Part shown: positions 26,176-32,750 of the stretch, piece after piece
Layout of the letters: each line of letters opens with the position of its first letter
Position numbering within the stretch: the stretch's first letter is position 1
Assembly: GCF_029392095.1 (NCBI RefSeq)
Contig: NZ_CP113930.1
Span: 558,001 to 622,000 of the forward strand
Source of the DNA: Lactobacillus sp. ESL0700
GTDB lineage: Bacteria > Bacillota > Bacilli > Lactobacillales > Lactobacillaceae
Reading direction: 5' to 3'
DNA: 64,000 nt
Made by a program: the position numbers and the translations under genes
The notes under the pieces: generated by a model
What the model was told of the DNA's origin: nothing
The model's database searches: none
The model's input: the letters and a program-made list of their open reading frames with translations, nothing else

Positions 26176-26519
26176 TTTTTAACGGCAAAGAACATGATCA
26201 TTTTTATTTAGGTGGGTATAATTGGCGTCAAAATGTAGTAGGTAAAAATGTATTAATACCAAATAATACTTCTTTTTTTGGTTTTAAAGATGAAAACGAT
26301 ATGGTTCCTACTTTGATAGACACTATTAACTATGATCAAACTACAACAATAACCGGTATTTTGATAAGTAATGATGGTACTGTCTTTTATCAATGTAAGA
26401 AAGTATTGGTTAATCAAGGTGGAAATTTAGATTACCTTTATTCTTCAATGTTTTTAAGGGCAACAGAAGTTAAAATAATTTCTGGGGGGGGTAAAAGCCC
26501 TAGTTATCAACCTTCTTAG
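26172..26519 (+). CDS. Tail-tip paralogue 2, with 8-G tract
   Basis: 115 aa, starting in the ATGA overlap with paralogue 1. FNGKEHDHFYLGGYNW matches the shared motif. An eight-G run (26484-26491) lies near the end; the present frame ends SPSYQPS. With seven G, the frame would run on 21 codons beyond the tract and stop at TGA 26551-26553, exactly overlapping an in-frame ATG (26553) of paralogue 3. So the present length uncouples paralogue 3. Confidence 0.7.
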   Translation: MIFNGKEHDHFYLGGYNWRQNVVGKNVLIPNNTSFFGFKDENDMVPTLIDTINYDQTTTITGILISNDGTVFYQCKKVLVNQGGNLDYLYSSMFLRATEVKIISGGGKSPSYQPS

Positions 26520-26530
26520 AAACTTCTTCA

Positions 26531-26550
26531 GCATGGAAGTGATTCCATGC
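26531..26550 (+). promoter_or_regulatory. Perfect hairpin masking the start of paralogue 3
   Basis: GCATGGAA (26531-26538) / TTCCATGC (26543-26550) with a GTGA loop. The stem-loop contains both the ribosome binding site (GGAAGTGA) and the ATG at 26547 of the next gene, so the mRNA would hide them unless upstream ribosomes melt it. Confidence 0.6.
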
Positions 26551-26900
26551 TGATGTACAATGGCAAACGATATGACCATTTATTTTATGCTGGTCAGAAG
26601 CTGATGATGGAAAATTATTTACCGAGATACTTTAGCTTTGCTCAAAATAATCAAACAAAAACTTGTTATGATTTTAATGTTGTAAATGGTGAACCAGTTA
26701 TGACAGCAAATAATACATATCTGGGTTCAAGTATTGACGATATAAGTTTTTCTAACTACCAAAGAGTCATAATTAATCAAATTGTTAAATATAATGGTGA
26801 AGACTATGCATTAGTTAGATGTGAAATACACGCTTATGAATATTACACAGGAATTGTTTGGCTAAAAATATCGGATTTTGGCGGTGCAACACCGCTGTAA
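26547..26900 (+). CDS. Tail-tip paralogue 3
   Basis: 117 aa (115 if it starts at the second ATG, 26553). YNGKRYDHLFYAGQKL is the shared motif and it ends KISDFGGATPL. The glycines are encoded GGC GGT, so no poly-G run is present; this copy is the end of the series. Initiation region lies in a perfect hairpin. Followed by a terminator. Confidence 0.68.
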   Translation: MLMYNGKRYDHLFYAGQKLMMENYLPRYFSFAQNNQTKTCYDFNVVNGEPVMTANNTYLGSSIDDISFSNYQRVIINQIVKYNGEDYALVRCEIHAYEYYTGIVWLKISDFGGATPL

Positions 26901-26901
26901 C

Positions 26902-26924
26902 GCACTCTTAATGAGTGCTTTTTT
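26902..26924 (+). terminator. Intrinsic terminator after the tail-tip genes
   Basis: GCACTC (26902-26907) / GAGTGC (26913-26918), loop TTAAT, then six T. Confidence 0.75.
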
Positions 26925-26944
26925 AATAGAAAGGAAAATTTAAA

Positions 26945-27361
26945 ATGACAGAAGAGGCAAAAACATATATTTATTATCGTAGTGACAATCAGGTGCCGTA
27001 TGCAATTGACAGAGAGGAACAGCCTTTTGGTGATTATATCCCTTATCCTTTTGTGGCTGAAGCACCAGACCCATCTATTAAGTCGCCTAAGTATGACTGG
27101 AATAAGCGTGAGTGGTTTGAGTTTGCACCTGATGCTCAAGGTCAGCTAATCAATCAGCTGTCAGCTGACGTTAAAAACGTAAAGACTGACACACAATCAA
27201 TTAAGGAAGATAAAGCAAAAGTTGATCAGACACTTACCTCACTTCAAACGGGCCAAACAACGATTGGACAACAAGTTGGCAATGTTGTTGATATGATGTC
27301 ACAAATGATGGCAGCAATGGCAGGCACTCCTACAGCTGATACAGGAAAGGAGGCAGAATAA
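26945..27361 (+). CDS. Phage tail-region protein, 138 aa
   Basis: N-terminal half carries a tyrosine-rich fold (YIYYRSDNQVPYAIDREE, PYPFVAEAPDP, WNKREWFEF) common in proteins preceding XkdX in Lactobacillus phages; C-terminal half is a coiled coil (about 70-115) ending in a Met-rich stretch. AAAGGAAAA precedes ATG. Its stop overlaps the XkdX ATG (TAATG). Probably a fibre accessory; exact role unknown. Confidence 0.65.
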   Translation: MTEEAKTYIYYRSDNQVPYAIDREEQPFGDYIPYPFVAEAPDPSIKSPKYDWNKREWFEFAPDAQGQLINQLSADVKNVKTDTQSIKEDKAKVDQTLTSLQTGQTTIGQQVGNVVDMMSQMMAAMAGTPTADTGKEAE

Positions 27362-27540
27362 TGTTTAATTTAAAACAATTTGCACCAATGATGGAACGGG
27401 TATATCAATCATTGTATAATTCCAAAATTTATGACAAGGCTAAAATTGCTTCGTTTGTGGTACTAGGAACGATTGACGCGGCAGCCTATAAGCGAATTAC
27501 AGGTGAAGAATATGAAGCATCTACTGAAAATAGTAAGTAG
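27361..27540 (+). CDS. XkdX family protein
   Basis: A 59-aa gene. The sequence IYDKAKIASFVVLGTIDAAAYKRITGEEY is the XkdX pattern; XkdX is a tiny conserved protein of unknown role that marks the end of the tail module in PBSX-like phages. Ribosome binding site AAAGGAGG lies in the end of the preceding gene. Confidence 0.82.
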   Translation: MFNLKQFAPMMERVYQSLYNSKIYDKAKIASFVVLGTIDAAAYKRITGEEYEASTENSK

Positions 27541-27551
27541 GTGCTATTTTA

Positions 27552-27929
27552 TTGGACTGGAGTAGCTTGATACAAGTAATTATAGAATCAGGTATTATTC
27601 AATTTTTCGCTGGTCTATGGACTGGACATCGTAAAAAAGTAAAAACAAACCAGCAATTAACTTCAGAAATACCAGACATTGAGAAGACATTAAAAAACTT
27701 AAACAACAAGCTAAATGATATTGGTGATGGTGTAAAAGAAGTGTTGCATTCAGAATTAGACGGTCTGTGTTTTAAAATCAAACGTCAAGATGGTGGTACA
27801 GAAGAACAGAACAATCGCTTGGATAATATCTATAAAAGTTATAAGGCACTACATGGCAATGGTGCTGGAACCAAACTATATGAAGAAACTAAGAAATTAC
27901 CGATTATTGATAAGGAGACTGAAAGATGA
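27552..27929 (+). CDS. Lysis-region protein with N-terminal membrane segment
   Basis: 125 aa from TTG 27552 (AGGTG about 8 nt upstream). A short hydrophobic stretch (SSLIQVIIESGIIQFFAGLW, residues 4-23) precedes a charged helical domain with a coiled coil (IPDIEKTLKNLNNKLNDIGD). Ends in an ATGA overlap with the holin. Probably a lysis accessory, as with XhlA-like proteins, but similarity is not clear. Confidence 0.6.
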   Translation: MDWSSLIQVIIESGIIQFFAGLWTGHRKKVKTNQQLTSEIPDIEKTLKNLNNKLNDIGDGVKEVLHSELDGLCFKIKRQDGGTEEQNNRLDNIYKSYKALHGNGAGTKLYEETKKLPIIDKETER

Positions 27930-28297
27930 GCATTAAAGATTATTTAGACTTAGGTTATGCAGGTTTAGTAGTTATTGCTATTGTGGCATGGGTTAGCGTT
28001 AAGGTTTATGGCGAGCACCATACTATCAAAAATAAATGGGTGGCTGAAATTCCTAATTTAGCAGCGGCCTTTGTTCATGAAGCGGAAACTACTGGCGGTG
28101 ATGGCACGAAAAAGATGGACATCGTAATCACTAGTGTGGTAAATATCTTAACTAGTCACGGTGTCAAAATTGACCCTACCATTGAAGCAGCTATTCGGGC
28201 ATTTGCGGAAAAAGAAGTTGCCAAGATGAATGAAAAGAAGCCAAGTAAGACTGGTACTACACCGGTAACTGATGCTAATAAGGAGGTTGCTAAATAA
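27926..28297 (+). CDS. Holin, LL-H family
   Basis: 123 aa. One N-terminal transmembrane segment (about 8-26, YAGLVVIAIVAWVSVKVY) and a soluble tail with HEAETTGGDGTKKMDIVI and GVKIDPTIEAAIRAFAEKEV, as in the phage LL-H holin family. It permeabilises the membrane so the amidase reaches the wall. Shares its last base with the start of the lysin gene. Confidence 0.87.
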   Translation: MSIKDYLDLGYAGLVVIAIVAWVSVKVYGEHHTIKNKWVAEIPNLAAAFVHEAETTGGDGTKKMDIVITSVVNILTSHGVKIDPTIEAAIRAFAEKEVAKMNEKKPSKTGTTPVTDANKEVAK

Positions 28298-28842
28298 TGA
28301 AACGTAATTATAAATACGCACTTGGTGCTAATGAAGGTAGTTCACAAGTTGCTCAACGTAGGTTTATCGTAGCTCACTCTACTGCCACACCTAATGGCGA
28401 AGCATGGGCGGTAGCACATAATATGAAAACTGGTATCAATACTAGTCAGACCTATGTTCACTTGGTTGTTGATGACAAACATATCTATGCAGTTGGTGAA
28501 ATTGGTTATGTAGCTTGGGGAGCAGGAATGCCGGCGAACAACCTATCACCAGTTCAAATCGAGCTTTGTGAATTTACTAATCACAGGCGAGCAATGAAAG
28601 CCTATAAACATTATGTTAACTGGCTCAGGTGGGCTGCAAAGAAGTATGGCATTCCATTGACATTAGATGACAACGGCTACAAAGGAATTAAGACACATAG
28701 TTGGTTGGTTCAGCATGGATACAGTAATACAAACCATACTGACCCTTGGGGTTATCTAACGAAGCTTGGTATTACTAAGGATCAATTTAGAAAAGACCTA
28801 AAGAAAGGCTTTAGTGGTGCAAATATTGCGCTGACCAAGTAG
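28297..28842 (+). CDS. Endolysin, N-acetylmuramoyl-L-alanine amidase
   Basis: 181 aa. Amidase_2/PGRP-type zinc enzyme cutting the MurNAc-L-Ala bond. Likely zinc ligands are H27 (in IVAHSTATP), H134 (in KTHSWL) and D149 (in NHTDPWG). Unlike most Lactobacillus phage lysins there is no C-terminal wall-binding domain: the protein ends soon after the catalytic domain with a lysine-containing tail. No signal peptide, so it relies on the holin. Confidence 0.9.
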   Translation: MKRNYKYALGANEGSSQVAQRRFIVAHSTATPNGEAWAVAHNMKTGINTSQTYVHLVVDDKHIYAVGEIGYVAWGAGMPANNLSPVQIELCEFTNHRRAMKAYKHYVNWLRWAAKKYGIPLTLDDNGYKGIKTHSWLVQHGYSNTNHTDPWGYLTKLGITKDQFRKDLKKGFSGANIALTK

Positions 28843-28899
28843 AAAACGTATAATTGAATAGCGAGCGTTGGTATCTCTACGGGGACCAATACGAAAAGA

Positions 28900-28937
28900 C
28901 CGCTCTGGAGATTAATTTCTCTGGAGCGGCCTTTTTT
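28900..28937 (+). terminator. Strong terminator of the phage late operon
   Basis: Twelve-pair stem CCGCTCTGGAGA (28900-28911) / TCTCTGGAGCGG (28918-28929) with two G-T pairs, then CC and six T. Ends the lysis operon. Confidence 0.88.
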
Positions 28938-28987
28938 CGTACATAAATCGAAAGAGATTCAAAAGAGATATTATTGATATAGCAGTG

Positions 28988-29027
28988 TTGACAACAATTT
29001 TCGAAAAAGAATCAAACGTGTTATAAT
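28988..29027 (+). promoter_or_regulatory. Extended -10 promoter right of the lysis genes
   Basis: TGTTATAAT (29019-29027) is a perfect extended -10. A perfect TTGACA lies at 28988-28993 but 28 bp away, too far for a normal -35; recognition would rest on the extended -10. It faces the att site and drives no ORF. Confidence 0.55.
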
Positions 29028-29033
29028 TTAGCT

Positions 29034-29155
29034 AATCAAGTAATTGCCACGTTTGTGGCCGACAGCAGCTATTAACTTAGTCTAGTAAGTAATCTGATCA
29101 GTTACTGAAGCTGTCTTAAAAAGATAAATGCCACTCGGATTAGCGAGTGGTATTT
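29034..29155 (+). ncRNA. Candidate small RNA at the prophage right end
   Basis: Downstream of the extended -10 promoter there is no ORF but three helices: GCCAC-GTTT-GTGGC (29046-29059), a long-range pair GACAGC (29061-29066) / GCTGTC (29110-29115), and GCCACTCG (29130-29137) / CGAGTGGT (29144-29151) with a T-poor tail that could be a terminator. Size would be about 120 nt. It may be a lysogen-expressed regulatory or antitoxin RNA; no partner gene is visible. Confidence 0.35.
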
Positions 29156-29158
29156 CAA

Positions 29159-29179
29159 TGGACTAAATTTTGGACTAAA
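29159..29179. repeat. Direct repeat TGGACTAAA near the att site
   Basis: TGGACTAAA at 29159-29167 and 29171-29179, 12 bp apart. Short spaced repeats near a phage attachment site are often integrase arm sites; this is a suggestion only. Confidence 0.35.
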
Positions 29180-29266
29180 AAGTTAAAATTACTCAATAAT
29201 ATGAAATAGCAGTTTACTGTTATATCAACGTTTTTAAGGCATGTAATTACATAAAATAGCATATAT

Positions 29267-29283
29267 AAATCTCACCGGGGTCA
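29267..29283 (+). other. Right attachment site attR in a tRNA 3' end
   Basis: AAATCTCACCGGGGTCA reads as the last part of a tRNA: end of the T-loop (AAAT), 3' T-stem strand CTCAC, 3' acceptor strand CGGGGTC and discriminator A. The bases before it do not complete a T-loop (no TTC), so only this fragment is present, as expected where a phage integrated in a tRNA and regenerated the intact gene at the other end. A strong terminator 38 bp further on fits the original tRNA terminator. Which tRNA cannot be told from 17 nt. Confidence 0.7.
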
Positions 29284-29320
29284 TTGAAATATGGCGGTAA
29301 AGTCTTATAAATTAAAGTGA

Positions 29321-29351
29321 AAAGGCTGTGGTTATTGACCGCAGCCTTTTT
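29321..29351 (+). terminator. Terminator behind the attR tRNA fragment
   Basis: AAAGGCTGTGG (29321-29331) / CCGCAGCCTTT (29339-29349), one T-G pair, loop TTATTGA, T-run to 29351. Probably the host tRNA's own terminator. Confidence 0.85.
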
Positions 29352-29387
29352 AAATTCTAAAGTCGATTACTTTAGGTAGCTATTAAG

Positions 29388-29418
29388 TCCTTCGTGTTTA
29401 TGCGCGAAGGAATTTTTT
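29388..29418. terminator. Second intrinsic terminator in the gap
   Basis: TCCTTCG (29388-29394) / CGAAGGA (29405-29411), 10-nt loop, then A and six T. The rest of the gap between the lysin (ends 28842) and the hicB gene holds the elements listed separately and nothing else I can support. Confidence 0.65.
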
Positions 29419-29553
29419 GTGTTTTATAGACTTAATAATTGCTTCTTTTCGGGAGCTTCAGATATTTGTCGTCTGTATTTTTTAATATTAATTGATACCA
29501 CCATCGTAATAGTACTTTTAGCAAAATACTCAAGTACTGTTTCTAAATTTAGA

Positions 29554-29823
29554 TTACTTTCCTTGTAACCACTTTTCCATGTCAACAGTGATATATACTA
29601 CTTTATCATTAGGTTCCAATTTCCAATTTTTCGGGTCTTGTGGTTTAGGATATTCTTCGCCCTCAATCATGGTAGCAATGGCATCCTCTGCCCAATATAC
29701 TACTTCTTCCCAAGTGTCACCTTGAGTAACCATACCTTGTATATTTGGAGAACTTGCAACAAAATAATGACCGTCTTCATCATTTACTTCAGTAATAATA
29801 ACAGGATAAACTAATTTCTTCAT
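29554..29823 (-). CDS. Orphan HicB-family antitoxin
   Basis: 89 aa from the ATG at 29823 (AAAGGA 8 nt upstream; an ATG at 29832 is too close to that site). The degraded RNase H-like HicB fold is visible: YPVIITEVNDEDGHYFVASSPNIQGMVTQGDTWEE..., EDAIATMIE. HicB proteins neutralise the HicA mRNA-cleaving toxin and repress their promoter. No HicA-like small basic gene lies on either side. A palindrome directly upstream is a likely operator. It may be a relic or a stand-alone regulator. Confidence 0.8.
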   Translation of the reverse strand: MKKLVYPVIITEVNDEDGHYFVASSPNIQGMVTQGDTWEEVVYWAEDAIATMIEGEEYPKPQDPKNWKLEPNDKVVYITVDMEKWLQGK

Positions 29824-29840
29824 ATCTATCATCCTTTCCT

Positions 29841-29873
29841 AATCATTATATACAATAAACGTGTATAATGATT
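29841..29873 (-). promoter_or_regulatory. Palindromic operator upstream of hicB
   Basis: Perfect 10-bp inverted repeat AATCATTATA (29841-29850) / TATAATGATT (29864-29873) covering the likely -10 (TATAAT on the minus strand at 29850-29845). Placement suggests autorepression by HicB. Confidence 0.5.
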
Positions 29874-29959
29874 AATTAATAAAAGAATTTTTTATTTTAG
29901 CTGATAATGATTCCTTGATAATATGTGAGGAGTCCAAGTATGATGAGGAAAACAAGCAA

Positions 29960-30100
29960 ATGAAAATACACAAATATCATTATCAAAATAAACAAGGTAA
30001 TATCATTATCAATACAACAATTGATTTAAGACCTAGAAAATTTGTTGTAGCAGGATTAGTAATTGTAATAATTGCGGGAGTAATAAAAATATTAAAGTAA
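29960..30100 (+). CDS. Small single-span membrane protein, 46 aa
   Basis: ATG 29960 gives MKIHKYHYQNKQGN..., a basic N-terminus and a C-terminal hydrophobic helix (FVVAGLVIVIIAGVIKIL). An in-frame TTG at 29915 would extend it by 15 polar residues. No clear ribosome binding site. Could be a real small membrane peptide of the accessory region or a chance ORF. Confidence 0.35.
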   Translation: MKIHKYHYQNKQGNIIINTTIDLRPRKFVVAGLVIVIIAGVIKILK

Positions 30101-30175
30101 TTAGAGTAATGAAAAATGGAAAGTGGAACGATACAACAGTGTAGATAGCATCTAACTGACATCTCGGTAAATAAC

Positions 30176-30274
30176 ATGACTAAAAAAGAAAAGAAATATT
30201 ATACGTCTGCCGTCATAGCAATTGTTTTGGCAATTATATTACATCTAATTACAAAGATAATCTCAAAATCTTAA
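30176..30274 (+). CDS. 32-aa toxin-like membrane peptide (uncertain)
   Basis: A 33-codon frame reads MTKKEKKYYT, a hydrophobic span SAVIAIVLAIILHLI and a basic end TKIISKS. A single helix with positive charges on both flanks is the build of type I toxins and other small membrane peptides. The ribosome binding site is poor (GGTAA). No antisense RNA is evident. The surrounding 280 bp between annotated genes otherwise hold only a terminator. Confidence 0.3.
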   Translation: MTKKEKKYYTSAVIAIVLAIILHLITKIISKS

Positions 30275-30341
30275 TTAACTAAAAAGCATTAATAATCTCA
30301 ATCATTATAAAATATTTAAGTGTTACAACATCTTGAATTGA

Positions 30342-30371
30342 AAGACCTAGTTGAATTAACAATTAGGTCTT
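30342..30371. terminator. Hairpin between convergent genes
   Basis: AAGACCTA (30342-30349) / TAGGTCTT (30364-30371); adjoining bases extend the stem with one mismatch. Serves the plus-strand side better (T-rich after it) and may end the minus-strand gene at 30380 too. Confidence 0.5.
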
Positions 30372-30379
30372 ATTCTTAG

Positions 30380-32287
30380 TTAAAGGTTTAATAATTGTTT
30401 CTTTTTAGCGTCAAAATCTTCTTTGGTGATAATGTCAGCTTCTAATAATGCTTTATAGTTTACTAGTTCTTTCATAATGTCATTAATTTGTTTCTTGTCT
30501 ATTTCATGATCTTGCCAAGTATCGAGAATAGAAGTTACATGTTCTAATTGAGAATATGCGCTATTAACACGAGCACAGGGTATCTCACTTTTGACAATCA
30601 AAAATTTAATTTCAAATTCGCTGTTGTCAGTTAAAGTAATAACTAAGCCAAGATGATCCAAATATTTTTTTGTTTCATATTTGGTTACCCCCATTGGAAC
30701 GTTGTTAATAAAATATTGCGTAACAAAATATTTTTCAGTTTCAATATGTTTTTTCTCATTAATGTGATATGAAACAATTTCACTCGCATCTACTAATCTG
30801 TCGGGAAATAAAAGTGTTTTGGCAATATAAATTTTTCTTGCATCAATATTAAAGTAGTAATGAGAATATCGAATGGATTTGTTTTTGAAAGCTTTTATGT
30901 ATTCATCTTTTTCGTCTTTTTGTATTTGTATTTCTAAAGAAATATCTGTAAAATCTTGACCTTTGTCAATGTATTCTTTTAAATCATCAATTGTATGGGA
31001 GGCTATCCAATCGCTAACATTTTTAACTGATTCATATTTATAATTAGCCATACAATCTTGACAAATATAAGAAGAATCTTTTAATTTTACAAATTTGTCA
31101 CTGTAATAAAGGTCTTGACTACAAAGTCCACATTGTTTATCAATTTTTTCAGTTAAAATGTCATAATCAGTTTTACTAGAAATACGAGCGCCACAAACAA
31201 AGAAGGCTGCCAATAGTGCCACAATGATTCTGATGAAAATGTTTATAGATGAAGCTGTCAAGTATACTGTAAAGGCCGTTATAATAAATAGCCATATTTC
31301 GAGACGCTTGTACCAAGGCTTATGAAGCTGTTCATTACGAAATTTAGGTGCTACTGGCTTGTTATCAGTAGTTAAAATAATATCAGAGAAATCTTGATTA
31401 TTGTCAAGATATTTTTTCAAGTCTTCGATGGTATGAGAAGCAGCCCAAGCTCGAGATTTACTAATAGGAGAAAACTTATACTTAAGCATACAATTTTTAC
31501 AAATATAAGTAGAATTTTTAAACTTTAGAAAGCGAGTTTCTTGAGAAAGATCTTGACCACAGAGTGCACAGCTTGAATTATTCTTTTTTTCAATTTCTTC
31601 ATTAACTTTTTTATCCGATATAAAAAGTTTACTAACACCAAATATTGAACAAAAAGATACAAAGATTTTTATAGAGAAAGTTTCTGATGTTCCAAGTAAG
31701 TAAAGTATTAAAGCTAATAAAATGAGTAACCAAACCCAAAAGCGCTCATACCAGTATTTAGGCGATTTTTTGAATGCAATATTAGTAAAACTTTGTCCAT
31801 TATTAATGTATCTCTTAAAATCATCAGTTGTGTGTTTTGCAGCCCAATTAATAGATCTACTAGTCAATGGAAAATTGTGCTTAAGCATGCAGTCTTCACA
31901 AATATATGATAGATTTTTAAATTTTAGCCGAAGTTGACAGTGGTAAAGATTTTTACCACATAGTGCACATTGTGCTGTTGGTACAAGTAGTGGGTATTTT
32001 ACAGTTGCTATAATTTTTGTGTTTTCTGATTGTTTTTTAGATATTTGGCTTTTAACTTGTTTTTGGGGAAGTTTGCTTTTGCTATGCCTATGTGCTAGAT
32101 AATATCCTAAAAGATAAAAAGCTAGACAGAATAATAATGAAATTTTTTCAAAAATACTAATTGATGTAGTAGTTAAACAAAATAAAGAGATTAAAATAAT
32201 CAGCCCAATCCCAAAATACTTATGCCAAGATTGAGAATGTTTACTATTATGCTTTTTTCTTGCCATGTTTTTCAAAGCTCTTTTCAT
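30380..32287 (-). CDS. Membrane protein with three zinc-ribbon units and C-terminal SHOCT
   Basis: 635 aa, unrecognised as a whole. An N-terminal membrane region (about 23-62) is followed by three repeated units, each with CxLC...ICxxCM (C107/110/130/133; C240/243/263/266; C386/389/409/412) plus a helix xxWxAxHTxxDLKxYI, resembling DUF4428-type zinc ribbons. Units 1-2 and 2-3 are separated by paired hydrophobic spans. After about residue 465 there is a beta-rich, PH-like region and the last 35 residues (YKALLEADIITKEDFDAKKK) form a SHOCT domain. Start is uncertain (no clear ribosome site; ATG 32263 is also possible). Likely a membrane-bound sensor or assembly platform; function unknown. Confidence 0.6.
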   Translation of the reverse strand: MKRALKNMARKKHNSKHSQSWHKYFGIGLIILISLFCLTTTSISIFEKISLLFCLAFYLLGYYLAHRHSKSKLPQKQVKSQISKKQSENTKIIATVKYPLLVPTAQCALCGKNLYHCQLRLKFKNLSYICEDCMLKHNFPLTSRSINWAAKHTTDDFKRYINNGQSFTNIAFKKSPKYWYERFWVWLLILLALILYLLGTSETFSIKIFVSFCSIFGVSKLFISDKKVNEEIEKKNNSSCALCGQDLSQETRFLKFKNSTYICKNCMLKYKFSPISKSRAWAASHTIEDLKKYLDNNQDFSDIILTTDNKPVAPKFRNEQLHKPWYKRLEIWLFIITAFTVYLTASSINIFIRIIVALLAAFFVCGARISSKTDYDILTEKIDKQCGLCSQDLYYSDKFVKLKDSSYICQDCMANYKYESVKNVSDWIASHTIDDLKEYIDKGQDFTDISLEIQIQKDEKDEYIKAFKNKSIRYSHYYFNIDARKIYIAKTLLFPDRLVDASEIVSYHINEKKHIETEKYFVTQYFINNVPMGVTKYETKKYLDHLGLVITLTDNSEFEIKFLIVKSEIPCARVNSAYSQLEHVTSILDTWQDHEIDKKQINDIMKELVNYKALLEADIITKEDFDAKKKQLLNL

Positions 32288-32465
32288 TATTAGTATTTTA
32301 AATACATTATCAAATAGATAAAATCAATAAAAACAATAGTTAAATCTGAAATTATTGTACTACTTTTATTAATAGCTTTATATATTTTAATTATATGGCT
32401 GGTTTTCAAATGAAATAACTGAACTTGATATGCAAGAGACTTAAAAGCAAGTAACCTGAAACTTT

Positions 32466-32654
32466 TCAAACCAACGGATTTTTAATAATTAATCCTGCTA
32501 AGACAGCAGCGATTACCAAGCAACTAATACCAAATATTAGTAAAATTTGTCTAGTTTTGTGACCTTGCCGCTTATCCAAGCTATAAACAAGACTGAAGCT
32601 GGCAAAAACTATAAAAAGCCCAGCAATTAATAATAAAGCAAAACTGTGATTCAT
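32466..32654 (-). CDS. Small two-span membrane protein, 62 aa
   Basis: Two hydrophobic helices (about 6-24 and 37-57) joined by a basic loop (DKRQGHKTRQ). AAAAGG lies 9 nt before ATG, so translation is likely. No family recognised. The 178-bp gap to the next leftward gene holds nothing I can name. Confidence 0.5.
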   Translation of the reverse strand: MNHSFALLLIAGLFIVFASFSLVYSLDKRQGHKTRQILLIFGISCLVIAAVLAGLIIKNPLV

Positions 32655-32699
32655 ATAAACGACCTTTTCTAAATTCTGTCTTAATTAAACCATACAAGC

Positions 32700-32729
32700 T
32701 TGTTTTTGGCCTATTAAATCGGGTATGAT
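32700..32729 (+). promoter_or_regulatory. Promoter of the epimerase gene
   Basis: TTGTTT (32700-32705), 18-bp spacer, TATGAT (32724-32729). Confidence 0.5.
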
Positions 32730-32750
32730 TATATCAAGATGGAGGCTTTT

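Larger units (their letters stand above)
1..29283. mobile_element. Contractile-tailed prophage (right part, left end outside window)
   Basis: A continuous block of phage modules runs from replication through packaging, head, contractile tail, baseplate, fibres and lysis, nearly all on the plus strand. The tail genes follow the PBSX/skin-element order (sheath, XkdM tube, XkdN chaperone, tape measure, XkdP, XkdQ, DUF2577, DUF2634, XkdT, YmfQ, XkdX), so the virion is inferred to be a myovirus. Integrase and lysogeny genes are not in the window. The right end is set by a tRNA 3'-end fragment at 29267-29283. All structural genes look intact apart from one interrupted small early gene, so the element may be functional. 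Confidence 0.95.

Noticed and set aside
28988..29027. TTGACA/TATAAT as a standard sigma-A promoter
   Set aside because: The spacer is 28 bp; only the extended -10 can be supported.
29172..29260. 35-codon minus-strand ORF next to attR as a type I toxin
   Set aside because: No ribosome binding site, no basic-flanked hydrophobic helix typical of such toxins, and it lies in non-conserved AT-rich DNA.
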